A DNA stretch of 64,000 nt from Planctomycetota bacterium (GTDB lineage: Bacteria; Planctomycetota; UBA1135; GCA-002686595): positions 1 to 64,000 of the forward strand of contig JAKLKU010000004.1 in assembly GCA_023150475.1 (NCBI GenBank), given 5' to 3'. Numbering within the stretch: the stretch's first letter is position 1; every line of letters begins with the position of its first letter. Under the pieces are notes generated by a model, which was not told the origin of the DNA, did not search any database, and worked only from the letters and a program-made list of their open reading frames with translations. Position numbers and translations under genes: made by a program. Positions 41,293 through 50,425 of the stretch are shown in pieces.

Positions 41293-42960
41293 TCAGTCGG
41301 CGAGGACGGTGCCGAACAACGCCCCGCGCCCCTGCGTCATGGTCTCGAGGTAGTCGAAGAGCCCGTTGCCGTTGGTGTCGATCCTCCGACCCATCTGCTG
41401 GTTCTCGGCGCCGTAGATCGTTTCCGCGTGGTAGTTGATCGTGCCGTCGTCGCCGTGGTCCTCGTCCCGGATGATCTCGTTGCCTTCCGCGTCGTCGACG
41501 TACGAGAACGTGTCGACTTCATCCCAGTTCCCGTCGCCGCCATGGTCCACGCGAAAGCGCGTCGTCCGACGTGAGCCGTCGTAGCTCCAGGTGGTCACTT
41601 CGTCGAACACACCGTCGGCGTCGCCGTCGAACTCTTGGCGTGTCATGCACGCCTTGGCGTCCCAAGAGTACTCGGTGCGCATGTCCACGACGCCGTCGGC
41701 ATCGACATCGACTTCGTACGAGATTGGGTTGCCGAACGAGTCGTACGCGTACCAGACGATCTGTTCCGGGAAGCCGTCGCCGTTGCCGTCCTGCAAGATG
41801 CTCAGCGGGTGTCCGGTTGCGTCGAACGTCCGTGTCTCGATGCGATCGATCTGGCCGTTGCCGTCGGTGTCGGTCTCGACTTTCGTGCGATTGCCTTCCG
41901 CGTCGTACGTGTGGAAAGCGGTGACGTCCATCGCGCCGTCGGCGTTCTGGTCCAACTCGTACTTGCCGAGCGCACCGTTCGCATCGAATGTGGAGTACAC
42001 GAGCCGATCGAACGCGCCGTCGCCGTTCGTGTCGGTCCAGCTTTGGACTTGGTTGCCGTGGAGGTCGAATTGGCGCGTCTCGTAGGTATCGGGAGCGCCG
42101 TCGCCGTTGTCGTCGTACCAGCGCTCCACGAGGTCGCCGTCGTCGGTGTACTGGAACTTCTCGATCTCGTCGAAGGACCCGTTCGCAGTCGAATCGACGC
42201 GCTGCTCGATGCTGAACCCTCGCGAGTCGATGGTCCACTCGACCAGCCGGTCGACCATGGAATCCGCGTTCCAGTCGACCTCCATGCGTTGGTCGAACCA
42301 GATCTGCGGCGTGAGATTCCGCCCCGCGCAGTGGCGGTCGTACGCACGGTAGGGATGCACCAGCCGCGCGCTCGGGACGAGCCCTTGTTCGAACGCGCGG
42401 TAGCGAAGTGCTTGGAAACCGAACGCCGCCGCGAACTTCTGGGACGGAAGCCGTAGGTCGAGATCCGCCGCATCCACGAGCGGCACGAGCGCCATGTCGA
42501 GCTCGATGCCGGTCGTCGGATCGGCGTCCGCGTCGAGTGAATGCAGGAACGCGAGGATGTTCGTCGCTTCGTACGCCCGCTGCATGTCGAGGTCGGGAGC
42601 ATTCGACGCACTCTGCGAACGGAACCGGCGCACGTCGGCGGCGCGGAGCGGCTCGGTTGCGCCGGGCACGAGATCGAACGCGTTCATCTTGGACTTGGCG
42701 GGGACCGCCGTGCCGAGCTGCAGACTCCCGACCGCGAACGAGATGTCCTCGCCGGTCATGAACTGGAAAGCGCCCGAAGCATCGGTGACTCCCGAGAACG
42801 TCGGCGTCGAGTACGCGAGCCCACTGACCGGCGGATCGGCGAAGTGCCCGGTCGCCTGCGTCGGCGGCGCGACCGAGCTGGTCGAAGATCCAGACCCGCA
42901 CGCTCCGGTGAACGAGGACACGAGCAAGCCGAGACACGAGCAGACGACGGTGCGACGCAT
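41293..42960 (-). CDS. Lipoprotein with calcium-repeat (DxDGNGxxD) array
   Basis: 555 residues. The lipobox (VSSFTGAC) gives a lipoprotein. Residues ~35-115 match a widespread envelope-lipoprotein start domain (VSGLAYSTPTFSGVTDASGAFQFMTGEDISFAVGSLQLG). From ~220 to the C-terminus there are about eight repeats of 30-40 residues, each with a DxDGxGxxD or DTNGDGAFD loop followed by RxETRxFDxxGN. The loops resemble EF-hand/dockerin-type calcium sites, the rest RHS/YD-like strands. A Ca2+-stabilised surface or periplasmic protein is inferred. Codons of the repeats are GAC/GGC rich, so strand-specific shadows are long here. Confidence 0.8.
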   Translation of the reverse strand: MRRTVVCSCLGLLVSSFTGACGSGSSTSSVAPPTQATGHFADPPVSGLAYSTPTFSGVTDASGAFQFMTGEDISFAVGSLQLGTAVPAKSKMNAFDLVPGATEPLRAADVRRFRSQSASNAPDLDMQRAYEATNILAFLHSLDADADPTTGIELDMALVPLVDAADLDLRLPSQKFAAAFGFQALRYRAFEQGLVPSARLVHPYRAYDRHCAGRNLTPQIWFDQRMEVDWNADSMVDRLVEWTIDSRGFSIEQRVDSTANGSFDEIEKFQYTDDGDLVERWYDDNGDGAPDTYETRQFDLHGNQVQSWTDTNGDGAFDRLVYSTFDANGALGKYELDQNADGAMDVTAFHTYDAEGNRTKVETDTDGNGQIDRIETRTFDATGHPLSILQDGNGDGFPEQIVWYAYDSFGNPISYEVDVDADGVVDMRTEYSWDAKACMTRQEFDGDADGVFDEVTTWSYDGSRRTTRFRVDHGGDGNWDEVDTFSYVDDAEGNEIIRDEDHGDDGTINYHAETIYGAENQQMGRRIDTNGNGLFDYLETMTQGRGALFGTVLAD

Positions 42961-43050
42961 GGGGCTGTTCTCCCGCCCGCGCTTGGGGCGTGCGTCGTGG
43001 AGCGCAGCGGAACGCGCGACGTGACCCGAAATCCCGGTTTCCGCCGTGGG

Positions 43051-43202
43051 CCGCCCGCGACTGCCTTCCGGGCGCCCTGCCGGGCACGCGCGGGTTCAGC
43101 GCGCCGCGCGTCGCCGCTCGAGCTCCGCCCGCGACTGCCTTCCGGGCGCCCCGCCGGGCACGCGCACGCGGGTTCAGCGCGCCGCGCGTCGTCGCTCGAG
43201 CT
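43051..43202. repeat. Tandem duplication of the kinase gene's 3' end
   Basis: Two units (43051-43124, 74 bp; 43125-43202, 78 bp) start CCGCCCGCGACTG and end GCTCGAGCT; a partial third start continues into the kinase gene at 43203. Unit 2 holds the kinase stop codon and its last codons; unit 1 repeats the same sequence, including a copy of the stop, downstream of the gene. Confidence 0.85.
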
Positions 43203-46173
43203 CCGCCCGCGACTGGTCGGCGCGCCCGGCATCGCCGGCGGCCTCGGCGACGCGCACGAGACCTTCGAGCGCCGCAAGCGTCTCCACGTGCGTGGCGCCG
43301 AGCGATGCTTCGAGCTCCGCGGCGGCTCGAACGCCGAGCGCGACGTCGCCGTGGAGCACGGCGAGTCGTGCTCTCGCCGCGGCGGGAAGCCAACGCGTGT
43401 CCTCGTCGAGCTTGTCGGCGCGTTCGAGCGACTCGAAACCCACGCGTGCGGCGGCCGCGTCGCCCACGGCTTCCGCACGCAGTGCCTCGGCGAAGTCGGC
43501 CAGGGCGGCGATCGTGACGCGGTTTGGATTGCGCGCCAGATATTCGCGCACCCAAACGAGCTCGCGCTCGGCGTCGGCATGGCGTCGCGCGCGAACGAGC
43601 ACGCGTGCGAGGTTGGCTCCGATGCGCGCCGCGCGCAACGCCGCGCTGGCGTCGGTCTGGGCGCGAGTGAACTCCAACGCGTGCTCCAGCGCCCCGACCG
43701 CGTCGTCGATCGCGCCGCGCGCTTCACGACACAGTGCGACGTTGTTCAGGGCCGTCGCGTAACGCGTGGATGCGTCGCCTTCCGCGGCCAGGATCGACGG
43801 CGCGAGCTCGGCGTACAGTTCCTCCGAACGCGACCACGAACCCGTTCGCATGCAGAGCAGCGCGAGATTCATGCCGCACGTCACGCGCTGCGGAAAGGTC
43901 GGCGGCGAGCTCGCGACGAACAGCTTCCATGCACCTTCGTACGCGGCGCGCGCCTCGTCTCGGCGGCCGAGGTCCTCGATCAACCCGGCACGGTTCGACG
44001 CGAAGATGGCGACGGTCGAACTTTCAGCACCGTGCACGCGCTCGCCCAGGTCGAGGAGCTCGGTGAACACGACTTCCGCTTCGTCCTTCCGGCCGAGGTG
44101 CTTCAGCGCGAGCGCGAGCGTGTTCAAGCTCGCGAGAGCCCCCGGATACGAGGCACCGTGGACTTCGCGCTGCAAGGTGAGGGCGTCGCGCGCGTCGTCG
44201 ATCGCGAGCTCGAAGCGCTTGCCGGCGTAGAGCGTGTGAGCACGGTTGGCGAGCACCATGGCGCGCAACCCGCGGGCGTCGGCCGCGCGTTCCAGTGCCT
44301 CCAAGGCTTCGTGGTAGACCGGAAGTGCGTCGTCGATCCGGCCGTTCGCGGTGGCGACCGCTGCGCACCCGACGAGGCAGCGCACTTCTTCGTCGCTCGT
44401 CGCTTCGTGGAGTGCTCTCCGCATCGCGAGCGCACGCTCCATCAGCGCACGGGCCTCTGGGGATCCGAGAGCGAGCAACGACCACGCGAGCCGATGACTC
44501 GCTTCGGCGACTTCGGGCGAGTCGGGCCCGTGCAGGCGTTCGCTCTCCGCAAGCGCGCGTCGCAGGAGCTCGACGGCTTGCGTGTGCTCGCCGAGTCCTG
44601 CGTAGCTGACGCCGATCCGCAACAGCAGTCGTCGCCGCACTTCCGGTTGATCGACGAGCTCCGTGTCGAGCCGCGCGGCGCCGTCGTCGAGCAATTCCCT
44701 CGCGCGCAGGTCGGAGCCACGAGAGATCGACGGATCGGACGCGCCGAAGAGCTCGATCAGGAACTCCGCGACTTCTCCGGCGTCACGCGCGGCGGTCTCG
44801 GCGACGCGCTTCTGCGCCTGTGCCTCGGTTTCCGAGCGCTGCGCCACGGCACGCGCGGCTCCGGCTTCCTCGAGTGCGCGTTCGAGCTCCCGAGCATGCG
44901 CACGAGACACGAAGTAGAGCACCGACGGCGTGACGGCGACCAACGCGAACGCGAGCCCGACGGAAAGTGCCCGCGCAGGGTGGCGGCGTGCCCATCGCGC
45001 GAGCCGCGTCGGAGCATTCGGCGCACGAGCCTCGATCGGTCGGTGCGCGAGCACGTTGCGCAGGTCCCGCGCGAAGCTCGCCGCGTCCGCGTAGCGCCGC
45101 GCAGGCACCTTCTCGAGCGCCTTCGCGCAGACGATTTCGAGGTCCCGAGGAACGGACCGGTTGCGCGCGCGGATCGAATCGGGTCGACCGTCGAGAATCG
45201 CCAAACGAGTCGCGTCCGTGGTGGTCTCGGAGTACGGCGTCTGCAGCGTGAGCAGCTCGTAGAGCGTCGCGCCGAGCGAGTACACGTCGCTGCGCACGTC
45301 GATCGCCGCCAGGTCGCCGCGCACTTGTTCCGGCGACATGTAGAGCAACGTGCCGAGCGCCGCACCACTCGCCGTCACTCGCTTGGCCGCGTCTTGGGTG
45401 ACCGCGAGTCCGAAGTCGAGCAGACGAGCGCGACCCTCTCGCGAGAGCACGATGTTGGACGGCTTCACGTCACGGTGCAGCACGCCGCGTTCGTGCGCGT
45501 GCTGTAGCGCGTCCGCCACTTGCGCGGCGAACTCGACGGCGTGCTGCACCCAACTTCCCGTGAACGCGTCGTTCGCGACTTCGACTCCGCCGCGTCTCGC
45601 GAGTGCGGCGGCGAAGTCACGGCCCGTGAGGCTCTCCGGCGCTCGCCCGTCGAGCTCGTCCAAGAGCTCGGCGAGCGTCGCGCCAGGGACGAACTCCATC
45701 ACGATGTACGGGATGCCTTGCGTTTCGCCGACCGTGTGCACCGGCACGATACCGGGATGCTGCAAACGAGCGGCTGCTTCCGCTTCGCGATGGAAACGCT
45801 CGCGCGCCTTCGGGAAGTAGAGTTGCTCCGGGCGGATCAGCTTGAGCGCGACGACTCGGCCGAGCGATTCCTGCACGGCGCGATAGACGACGCCCATGCC
45901 ACCGCCGCCGAGCCGCTCCAGCAGGCGGAACTCGCCGAGTCGTTCGGGAAACTCGGGTCGCGACGTCTCGGCGGGTGTCGCGAGCAATCCGACCTGTCTG
46001 AGCGCGCCGAATCGTCGCCGCAGCTCGTCCGCGAGCTCCGGATGCTCGCGACACGCCGTTTCGACGGCGGCGAGCACTTGCTCGGGTGCCAGTTCGAGAC
46101 ATTCGGCGAGCAAGCTGCCGACAGGATCGTCTGCATCGAACGAATCCTGGGCGGAATGCGAGCGGTCGACCAT
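43174..46173 (-). CDS. Hanks-type Ser/Thr protein kinase with transmembrane segment and TPR tail
   Basis: 999 residues. An N-terminal ~80-residue helical region precedes the kinase domain (82-380): glycine loop LGGGGMGVVYRA, ATP-binding Lys111 (VVALKLIRP), HRDVKPSN (233-240), DFG 253-255 and SPEQVRGD. A single hydrophobic span (401-422) follows. The remaining ~560 residues are helical repeats typical of TPR (for example LLRRALAESERLHGPDSPEVAEASHRLAWSLLALG). Kinases of this plan are common in planctomycetes and often sit beside an ECF sigma gene, as here. The tail is predicted outside the membrane and may sense a protein ligand. It is divergent from the sigma gene by 130 bp. Confidence 0.93.
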   Translation of the reverse strand: MVDRSHSAQDSFDADDPVGSLLAECLELAPEQVLAAVETACREHPELADELRRRFGALRQVGLLATPAETSRPEFPERLGEFRLLERLGGGGMGVVYRAVQESLGRVVALKLIRPEQLYFPKARERFHREAEAAARLQHPGIVPVHTVGETQGIPYIVMEFVPGATLAELLDELDGRAPESLTGRDFAAALARRGGVEVANDAFTGSWVQHAVEFAAQVADALQHAHERGVLHRDVKPSNIVLSREGRARLLDFGLAVTQDAAKRVTASGAALGTLLYMSPEQVRGDLAAIDVRSDVYSLGATLYELLTLQTPYSETTTDATRLAILDGRPDSIRARNRSVPRDLEIVCAKALEKVPARRYADAASFARDLRNVLAHRPIEARAPNAPTRLARWARRHPARALSVGLAFALVAVTPSVLYFVSRAHARELERALEEAGAARAVAQRSETEAQAQKRVAETAARDAGEVAEFLIELFGASDPSISRGSDLRARELLDDGAARLDTELVDQPEVRRRLLLRIGVSYAGLGEHTQAVELLRRALAESERLHGPDSPEVAEASHRLAWSLLALGSPEARALMERALAMRRALHEATSDEEVRCLVGCAAVATANGRIDDALPVYHEALEALERAADARGLRAMVLANRAHTLYAGKRFELAIDDARDALTLQREVHGASYPGALASLNTLALALKHLGRKDEAEVVFTELLDLGERVHGAESSTVAIFASNRAGLIEDLGRRDEARAAYEGAWKLFVASSPPTFPQRVTCGMNLALLCMRTGSWSRSEELYAELAPSILAAEGDASTRYATALNNVALCREARGAIDDAVGALEHALEFTRAQTDASAALRAARIGANLARVLVRARRHADAERELVWVREYLARNPNRVTIAALADFAEALRAEAVGDAAAARVGFESLERADKLDEDTRWLPAAARARLAVLHGDVALGVRAAAELEASLGATHVETLAALEGLVRVAEAAGDAGRADQSRAELERRRAAR

Positions 46174-46303
46174 GGGCTCGAGAATACGCTCGCGTGCGAT
46201 CTCTCGCCGCGCAAGCGTGTCGCGCCGAACGGCTCGGGCACGGCGGGCGCGTCCCGAGCTGCGACCGGCGGTGCACGGGTATGATCGAACCCGCGCGCAG
46301 CGT

Positions 46304-46894
46304 ATGAACTCCTCGAACGAAGACCGCGTTCGACGCGCGAGTCAGGGTGATGTCGGCGCCATCGACGAGTTGCTCGCGCAGCACCTCGACGGCTTGCGTC
46401 GTTACGTGCGCAAGCACGCCAGTCCGATGGTCCTCGCAAGAGAGTCGTCGTCGGACCTCGTGCAGTCGGTCTGCCGCGAAGTGCTGCGAGACCTGCCGAA
46501 GTTCGAGTACCGCGGCGAAGCTGCGTTCCGGGCATGGTTGTTCCAGACCGCGTTGCGCAAGCTGCTCGACCGTCATCGCTTCTACCGGGCGGAGAAGCGC
46601 CATCCCGCGCACGAACTTGCGGCGGCCGACATGTCCGGGCTCTCGCGTGCGGAGCTCGCAGGCCTCGCGTCGTCGTTGGGCTCGCCGAGCGGCGTCGCGG
46701 CGCACGGCGAAGAGCTCGAGCGCCTCGATCGTGCGTTGGCGCGACTCTCGGACGACGATCGCGCGCTCGTCCGAGCCGTGTTCGTCGACGGCCTGAGCCA
46801 CGCGGACATCGCCGCACGCCTCGGCATCAGCGAGTCCGCGTCGCGCAAGCAACTGTCACGCGCGCTCGCGCGGCTTTCGAAGCACCTGACCTGA
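46304..46894 (+). CDS. ECF-type RNA polymerase sigma factor
   Basis: 196 residues from the ATG at 46304 (MNSSNEDRVRRASQGDVGAI). Region 2 is seen at ~12-85 (LLAQHLDGLRRYVRKHAS...SDLVQSVCREVL...FRAWLFQTALRKLLDRHR). Region 4 ends the protein (LARLSDDDRALVRAVFVDGLSHADIAARLGISESASRKQLSRAL) as a helix-turn-helix. No anti-sigma gene is adjacent; the divergent kinase is the candidate regulator. A promoter region of 130 bp is shared by the two genes. The longer in-frame extension covers the kinase promoter and is rejected. Confidence 0.92.
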   Translation: MNSSNEDRVRRASQGDVGAIDELLAQHLDGLRRYVRKHASPMVLARESSSDLVQSVCREVLRDLPKFEYRGEAAFRAWLFQTALRKLLDRHRFYRAEKRHPAHELAAADMSGLSRAELAGLASSLGSPSGVAAHGEELERLDRALARLSDDDRALVRAVFVDGLSHADIAARLGISESASRKQLSRALARLSKHLT

Positions 46895-46895
46895 G

Positions 46896-46915
46896 CGGCG
46901 TGGTCGTCCACGCCG
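46896..46915. terminator. Hairpin after the sigma-factor gene
   Basis: Perfect 8-bp stem CGGCGTGG / CCACGCCG with a TCGT tetraloop, starting two bases after the sigma stop codon, in the gap before the convergent pnp gene. No U-tract. Confidence 0.45.
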
Positions 46916-46986
46916 ACGAGGCCGCGGAAGTTCGCGCATCGGGCGTCCACGTGCGTCGCCGCGGAGCTCGTACGCGGCGTTCGAAG

Positions 46987-47805
46987 CTAGAGCGCCGCGC
47001 AGAGATGCGGCAGCGCGCGTTCGAGGACCGCGGAGAAGCGCCCGGCCGCCGCGGCGCCCGCCGCGACGACTTCTTCGTGCGCGAGCGGGGTCGGCGAGAT
47101 GCCGGCCGCTTGGTTGGTGACGAGCGAGATGCCGCACACGCGGGCGCCGCAAGCGCGAGCGACGACCGCTTCGAGCGCCGTGCTCATCCCGACCGCGTCG
47201 GCGCCGAACTCGGCGAGCCAGCGGATCTCGGCCGGCGTCTCGTAGCTCGGTCCGAGCAACGCTGCGTAGACGCCGCTCTCGAGCCTCACGTCGGCGTCGC
47301 TCGCGCCGCGTTCGAGCGCGAGGCCGAGCGCTTCGTCCCACACGTTCGCCGCACCGCGTTCGTCGCGCGCGAGCGGCGCGCGACCTTGCAGCGCGATGTG
47401 ATCCCGGATGCGCATCAACGTGCCGGCGGGCCAGTCGCGCCGCAGGCCGCCGGCGGCGTTGGTCAAGACGATCGCGCGCGCGCCGACACGACAGAACGCA
47501 CGGACGGCGCGCGTCACTTCGCGCGCGCTCCAACCTTCGTAGAGGTGCACGCGGCCCTGCTGCACGAGCACGCGCCGACCCGCGAGCTCGCCGAGCACCA
47601 GTTTGCCCGCGTGTCCGGCGACGCGACTCTGCGGCATGCCGTCCAACGCCGAGTACGGCACGGCGCGCGCGTGCTGCAACCGTTCCGCGAACGCGCCGAG
47701 CCCCGAACCGAGCACGTAGACGACGTCGAAGCCGCGGACTTCGTGCTCGGAGAGCGAACGGACGAGCCGCTCGACGGCCGGATCCTGCGCCGTCGCCGCG
47801 CTCAC
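46987..47805 (-). CDS. punA: Purine-nucleoside phosphorylase, trimeric type I
   Basis: 272 residues from a GTG that overlaps the nupC stop codon (GTGA). It phosphorolyses purine (deoxy)nucleosides to base plus (deoxy)ribose-1-phosphate. Family motifs in order: VVYVLGSGLGAFAERL, VAGHAGKLVLGELAG, QGRVHLYEGWSAREVTRAVRAF, VLTNAAGGLRRDWPAG, ALLGPSYETPAEIRWL, GADAVGMSTALEAV and SLVTNQAAGIS. The Asn in TNQAAG is the usual purine-specificity residue. It is the last gene of the deoB-deoA-nupC-pnp operon, and the stop/start overlap suggests coupling to the transporter. Confidence 0.93.
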   Translation of the reverse strand: MSAATAQDPAVERLVRSLSEHEVRGFDVVYVLGSGLGAFAERLQHARAVPYSALDGMPQSRVAGHAGKLVLGELAGRRVLVQQGRVHLYEGWSAREVTRAVRAFCRVGARAIVLTNAAGGLRRDWPAGTLMRIRDHIALQGRAPLARDERGAANVWDEALGLALERGASDADVRLESGVYAALLGPSYETPAEIRWLAEFGADAVGMSTALEAVVARACGARVCGISLVTNQAAGISPTPLAHEEVVAAGAAAAGRFSAVLERALPHLCAAL

Positions 47806-49067
47806 AGGAAGACTCCCGCGATCGCTGCCGTCATCCAACACGCCATCGCGCCGCCGATCATCGCTTTGAACGCGAGCCGCGCAAGGTCGGTCTTGCGCTC
47901 GGGCGCGAGCGCGGAGATGCCGCCGATCTGGATGCCGATCGAACCGAAGTTCGCGAAGCCGCAGAGCGCGTACGCCGCCATCTTCGCGGAGCGCGCGGAC
48001 TCGAGGACGACTTCGTTGCCGCTCGACGGCAGCACTTGCTGCAGGCCTTGGTAACCGAAGAACTCGTTCAGCGTCACTTGCGTGCCGAGCAGGCTGCCGA
48101 CGAGCTGGCAATCGTGCCAACCCGTGATGCCGATCAACCACGCGACCGGCGCGAAGAGCCAACCGAAGATCTTCGCGAGCGACAGGTCCGGGATGCCGTT
48201 CCGCTCGCCGAGCACGCCGAGCGGCCAGTTGATCAAGTACACGAACGCGATGAACGCGATCAACATCGCGATCACGTTCAGCCAGAGGCGCAGACCGTCG
48301 CTCGTGCCGTTCGCGAGCGCTTCGATCACGTTGGTTGCAGTGCGTTCGATCTTGAGCTCGACTCGGCCGGCGGTCTCCGAGAGTTCGGTCTCCGGCCGGA
48401 TCAACTTCGCGATCACGAACGACGCTGGCGCGCTCATCACGCTCGCCGTGATCAAGTGCGGCGCGATCTCGGGCCCGAGGATGCCCATGTAGACCGCCAT
48501 CACCGAGCCGGCGATCGTCGCGAAGCCGCCGGTCATCAGTGCGTTGAGCTCCGACATCGTCATCCGCGGCACGTACGGCCGGATGACGAGCGGCGCCTCG
48601 GTCTGCCCCATGAAGATGTTCGCCGCGGCGGCCATCGATTCGCCGCCGGAGAGCCCCATCGTCTTGCTCATCAACTTCGCGAGCGCCCACACGAGGACCT
48701 GCATGATCCCGACGTGGTAGAGCACCGCGAAGAGCGCCGAGACGAAGATGATGACGACGAGTCCGGTGCCGGCGAACGCGAAGACGAAGCCGAACTGGCC
48801 GCCGGGATTGCCGAGCTCGCCGAAGACCGTGGTCGCCGCGGGCACGACGACGGAGACGAGCTTCGTGACGAAACCGGAGAGCGTTTCGAAGAACCCGCGT
48901 CCGACGTCCGTGAGCAGGATCACGGCGGCGACGCCGAACTGCAGCAGCACTCCGCCGACGACCACGCGCCACTGGAAGCGCGAACGGTTGCTCGACAACA
49001 ACCAAGCGACGAGCACGAAGAACGCGATGCCGAGGAAGGCGCGCAGCAGGACCATGCGGGGCGCCAT
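47802..49067 (-). CDS. nupC: Concentrative nucleoside transporter (CNT/NupC family)
   Basis: 421 residues from MAPRMVLLRAFLGIAF; upstream in-frame ATG is possible. About ten hydrophobic helices plus two re-entrant hairpins are visible. The CNT nucleoside-site motifs are MGQTEAPLVIRP (Gln/Glu pair) and GFATIAGSVMAVYMG. A second pair near the C-terminus reads GFANFGSIGIQIGG. Family members use Na+ or H+ to import nucleosides across the inner membrane. It is downstream of deoA by 53 bp and overlaps pnp, so uptake and phosphorolysis are coordinated. Confidence 0.93.
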   Translation of the reverse strand: MAPRMVLLRAFLGIAFFVLVAWLLSSNRSRFQWRVVVGGVLLQFGVAAVILLTDVGRGFFETLSGFVTKLVSVVVPAATTVFGELGNPGGQFGFVFAFAGTGLVVIIFVSALFAVLYHVGIMQVLVWALAKLMSKTMGLSGGESMAAAANIFMGQTEAPLVIRPYVPRMTMSELNALMTGGFATIAGSVMAVYMGILGPEIAPHLITASVMSAPASFVIAKLIRPETELSETAGRVELKIERTATNVIEALANGTSDGLRLWLNVIAMLIAFIAFVYLINWPLGVLGERNGIPDLSLAKIFGWLFAPVAWLIGITGWHDCQLVGSLLGTQVTLNEFFGYQGLQQVLPSSGNEVVLESARSAKMAAYALCGFANFGSIGIQIGGISALAPERKTDLARLAFKAMIGGAMACWMTAAIAGVFL

Positions 49068-49120
49068 CGAACCCTCGCGCTCGCGGCGCCGCAAGGGTTC
49101 GGACCGCGGCAACCGTCGAT

Positions 49121-50425
49121 TCAGGCTCCGTCGACGTGCGTCAGGATCAGCGGATCGGGCGTGTGCGCGTCGACGATCTCGAACGAACGCTCGACGAGCC
49201 GGAGCGCTTCGTCGACGCCGCGGCCGGAATGACGGAGCTCGACCAGCACGTCGCCGCGCGCGACCCGCGCGCCGTCATCGACCGGGAATGCCAGGCCGAC
49301 GGCCGGATCGATCGGATCGCCGAGCACGCGCCGGCCGCCGCCGAGCGCCGTAATCGCGAGGCCGAGCGCGCGCAGCTCGCGCCACGCGAGCACGCCGTCG
49401 CGCGGCGCGCGAACGAACGCGAGCTCGCGCGCGCGAGGCAGACGCTCGCGATCGTCGAAGCACCGCGGATCGCCGCCTTGCGCCTCGATCACACGCGCGA
49501 AGACGCCGCGCGCCGAGCCGTCGTCGAGCGAGCGCGCGATGCGCGCTTTGCCCGCGTCGAGCGTCGCCACGGCCCCGGCGAGCCGCAACAACTCGCCGCC
49601 TTGCGCGCACACGAGCTCGCGCAAGTCGGCCGGGCCGCGACCTTCGAGACAATCGAAGCTCTCCTCGACCTCGAGCGCGTTGCCGGCGAGCCGGCCGAGC
49701 GGCCGCGACATGCACGTGTGGAACGCGCTCGTCTTCACGCCCATGCTCGCTGCGAGGCGGATCATCGTGCGCGCGAGCTCGGCGCCGCGCTCGCGCTCGA
49801 TCATGAACGCGCCGGAGCCGAACTTGACGTCGAGCACGAGCGCATCGAGTCCTTCCGCGAGCTTCTTCGAGAGGATCGAGCTCGCGATCAGCGGAATCGA
49901 CTCGATCAGGCCCGTGACGTCGCGCAGCGCGTAGAGCTTGCGATCCGCCGGCACCAACGCCGGCGTCTGACCGCCGAGCGCGACGCCGGTGCGCTCGAGA
50001 CAGCTCGCGAACTCGTCGCTCGAGAGCTGCGTGCGGAAGCCGGGGATCGCTTCGAGTTTGTCGAGCGTGCCGCCGGTGTGGCCGAGGCCGCGGCCAGAGA
50101 TCATCGGCACGGCGACGCCGCACGCGGCGAGCGCGGGCGCGAGCGGGATCGAGACCTTGTCGCCGATGCCGCCGGTCGAGTGTTTGTCCACCTTCGGCGC
50201 GGCGACGCGCGGGAAACGCAAGCGTTCGCCGCTCTCGAGCATCGCGCGGGTGAAGTCGGCGAGTTCGTCCGGCTCCATGCCACGCACGAAGATCAGCGCG
50301 AGCAGCGCCGACGCGAAGTAGTCGGGGATCTCGCCGGCGACGTAACCCGCGAGGAACCACGCGCTCTCCGCGCGCGAGAGCACGCCGCCGTCGCGCTTCT
50401 TCTGCAGGATCGAACGTGCGTCCAT
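49121..50425 (-). CDS. deoA: Thymidine/pyrimidine-nucleoside phosphorylase
   Basis: 434 residues from MDARSILQKKRDGGVLS. It phosphorolyses thymidine/deoxyuridine (or, in the Pdp branch, uridine too) to the base and (deoxy)ribose-1-phosphate. The signature blocks are KVDKHSTGGIGDKVS, SGRGLGHTGGTLDKLEAIPG, DVKFGSGAFM and, at the C-terminus, a beta-sandwich domain (VRAPRDGVLAWRE...GRVxxGD-like segment). The dimer helices at the N-terminus (SRAESAWFLAGYVAGEIPDY) are typical. Whether it is DeoA or Pdp cannot be settled by eye. Its start codon overlaps the deoB stop codon by one base. Confidence 0.93.
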   Translation of the reverse strand: MDARSILQKKRDGGVLSRAESAWFLAGYVAGEIPDYFASALLALIFVRGMEPDELADFTRAMLESGERLRFPRVAAPKVDKHSTGGIGDKVSIPLAPALAACGVAVPMISGRGLGHTGGTLDKLEAIPGFRTQLSSDEFASCLERTGVALGGQTPALVPADRKLYALRDVTGLIESIPLIASSILSKKLAEGLDALVLDVKFGSGAFMIERERGAELARTMIRLAASMGVKTSAFHTCMSRPLGRLAGNALEVEESFDCLEGRGPADLRELVCAQGGELLRLAGAVATLDAGKARIARSLDDGSARGVFARVIEAQGGDPRCFDDRERLPRARELAFVRAPRDGVLAWRELRALGLAITALGGGRRVLGDPIDPAVGLAFPVDDGARVARGDVLVELRHSGRGVDEALRLVERSFEIVDAHTPDPLILTHVDGA

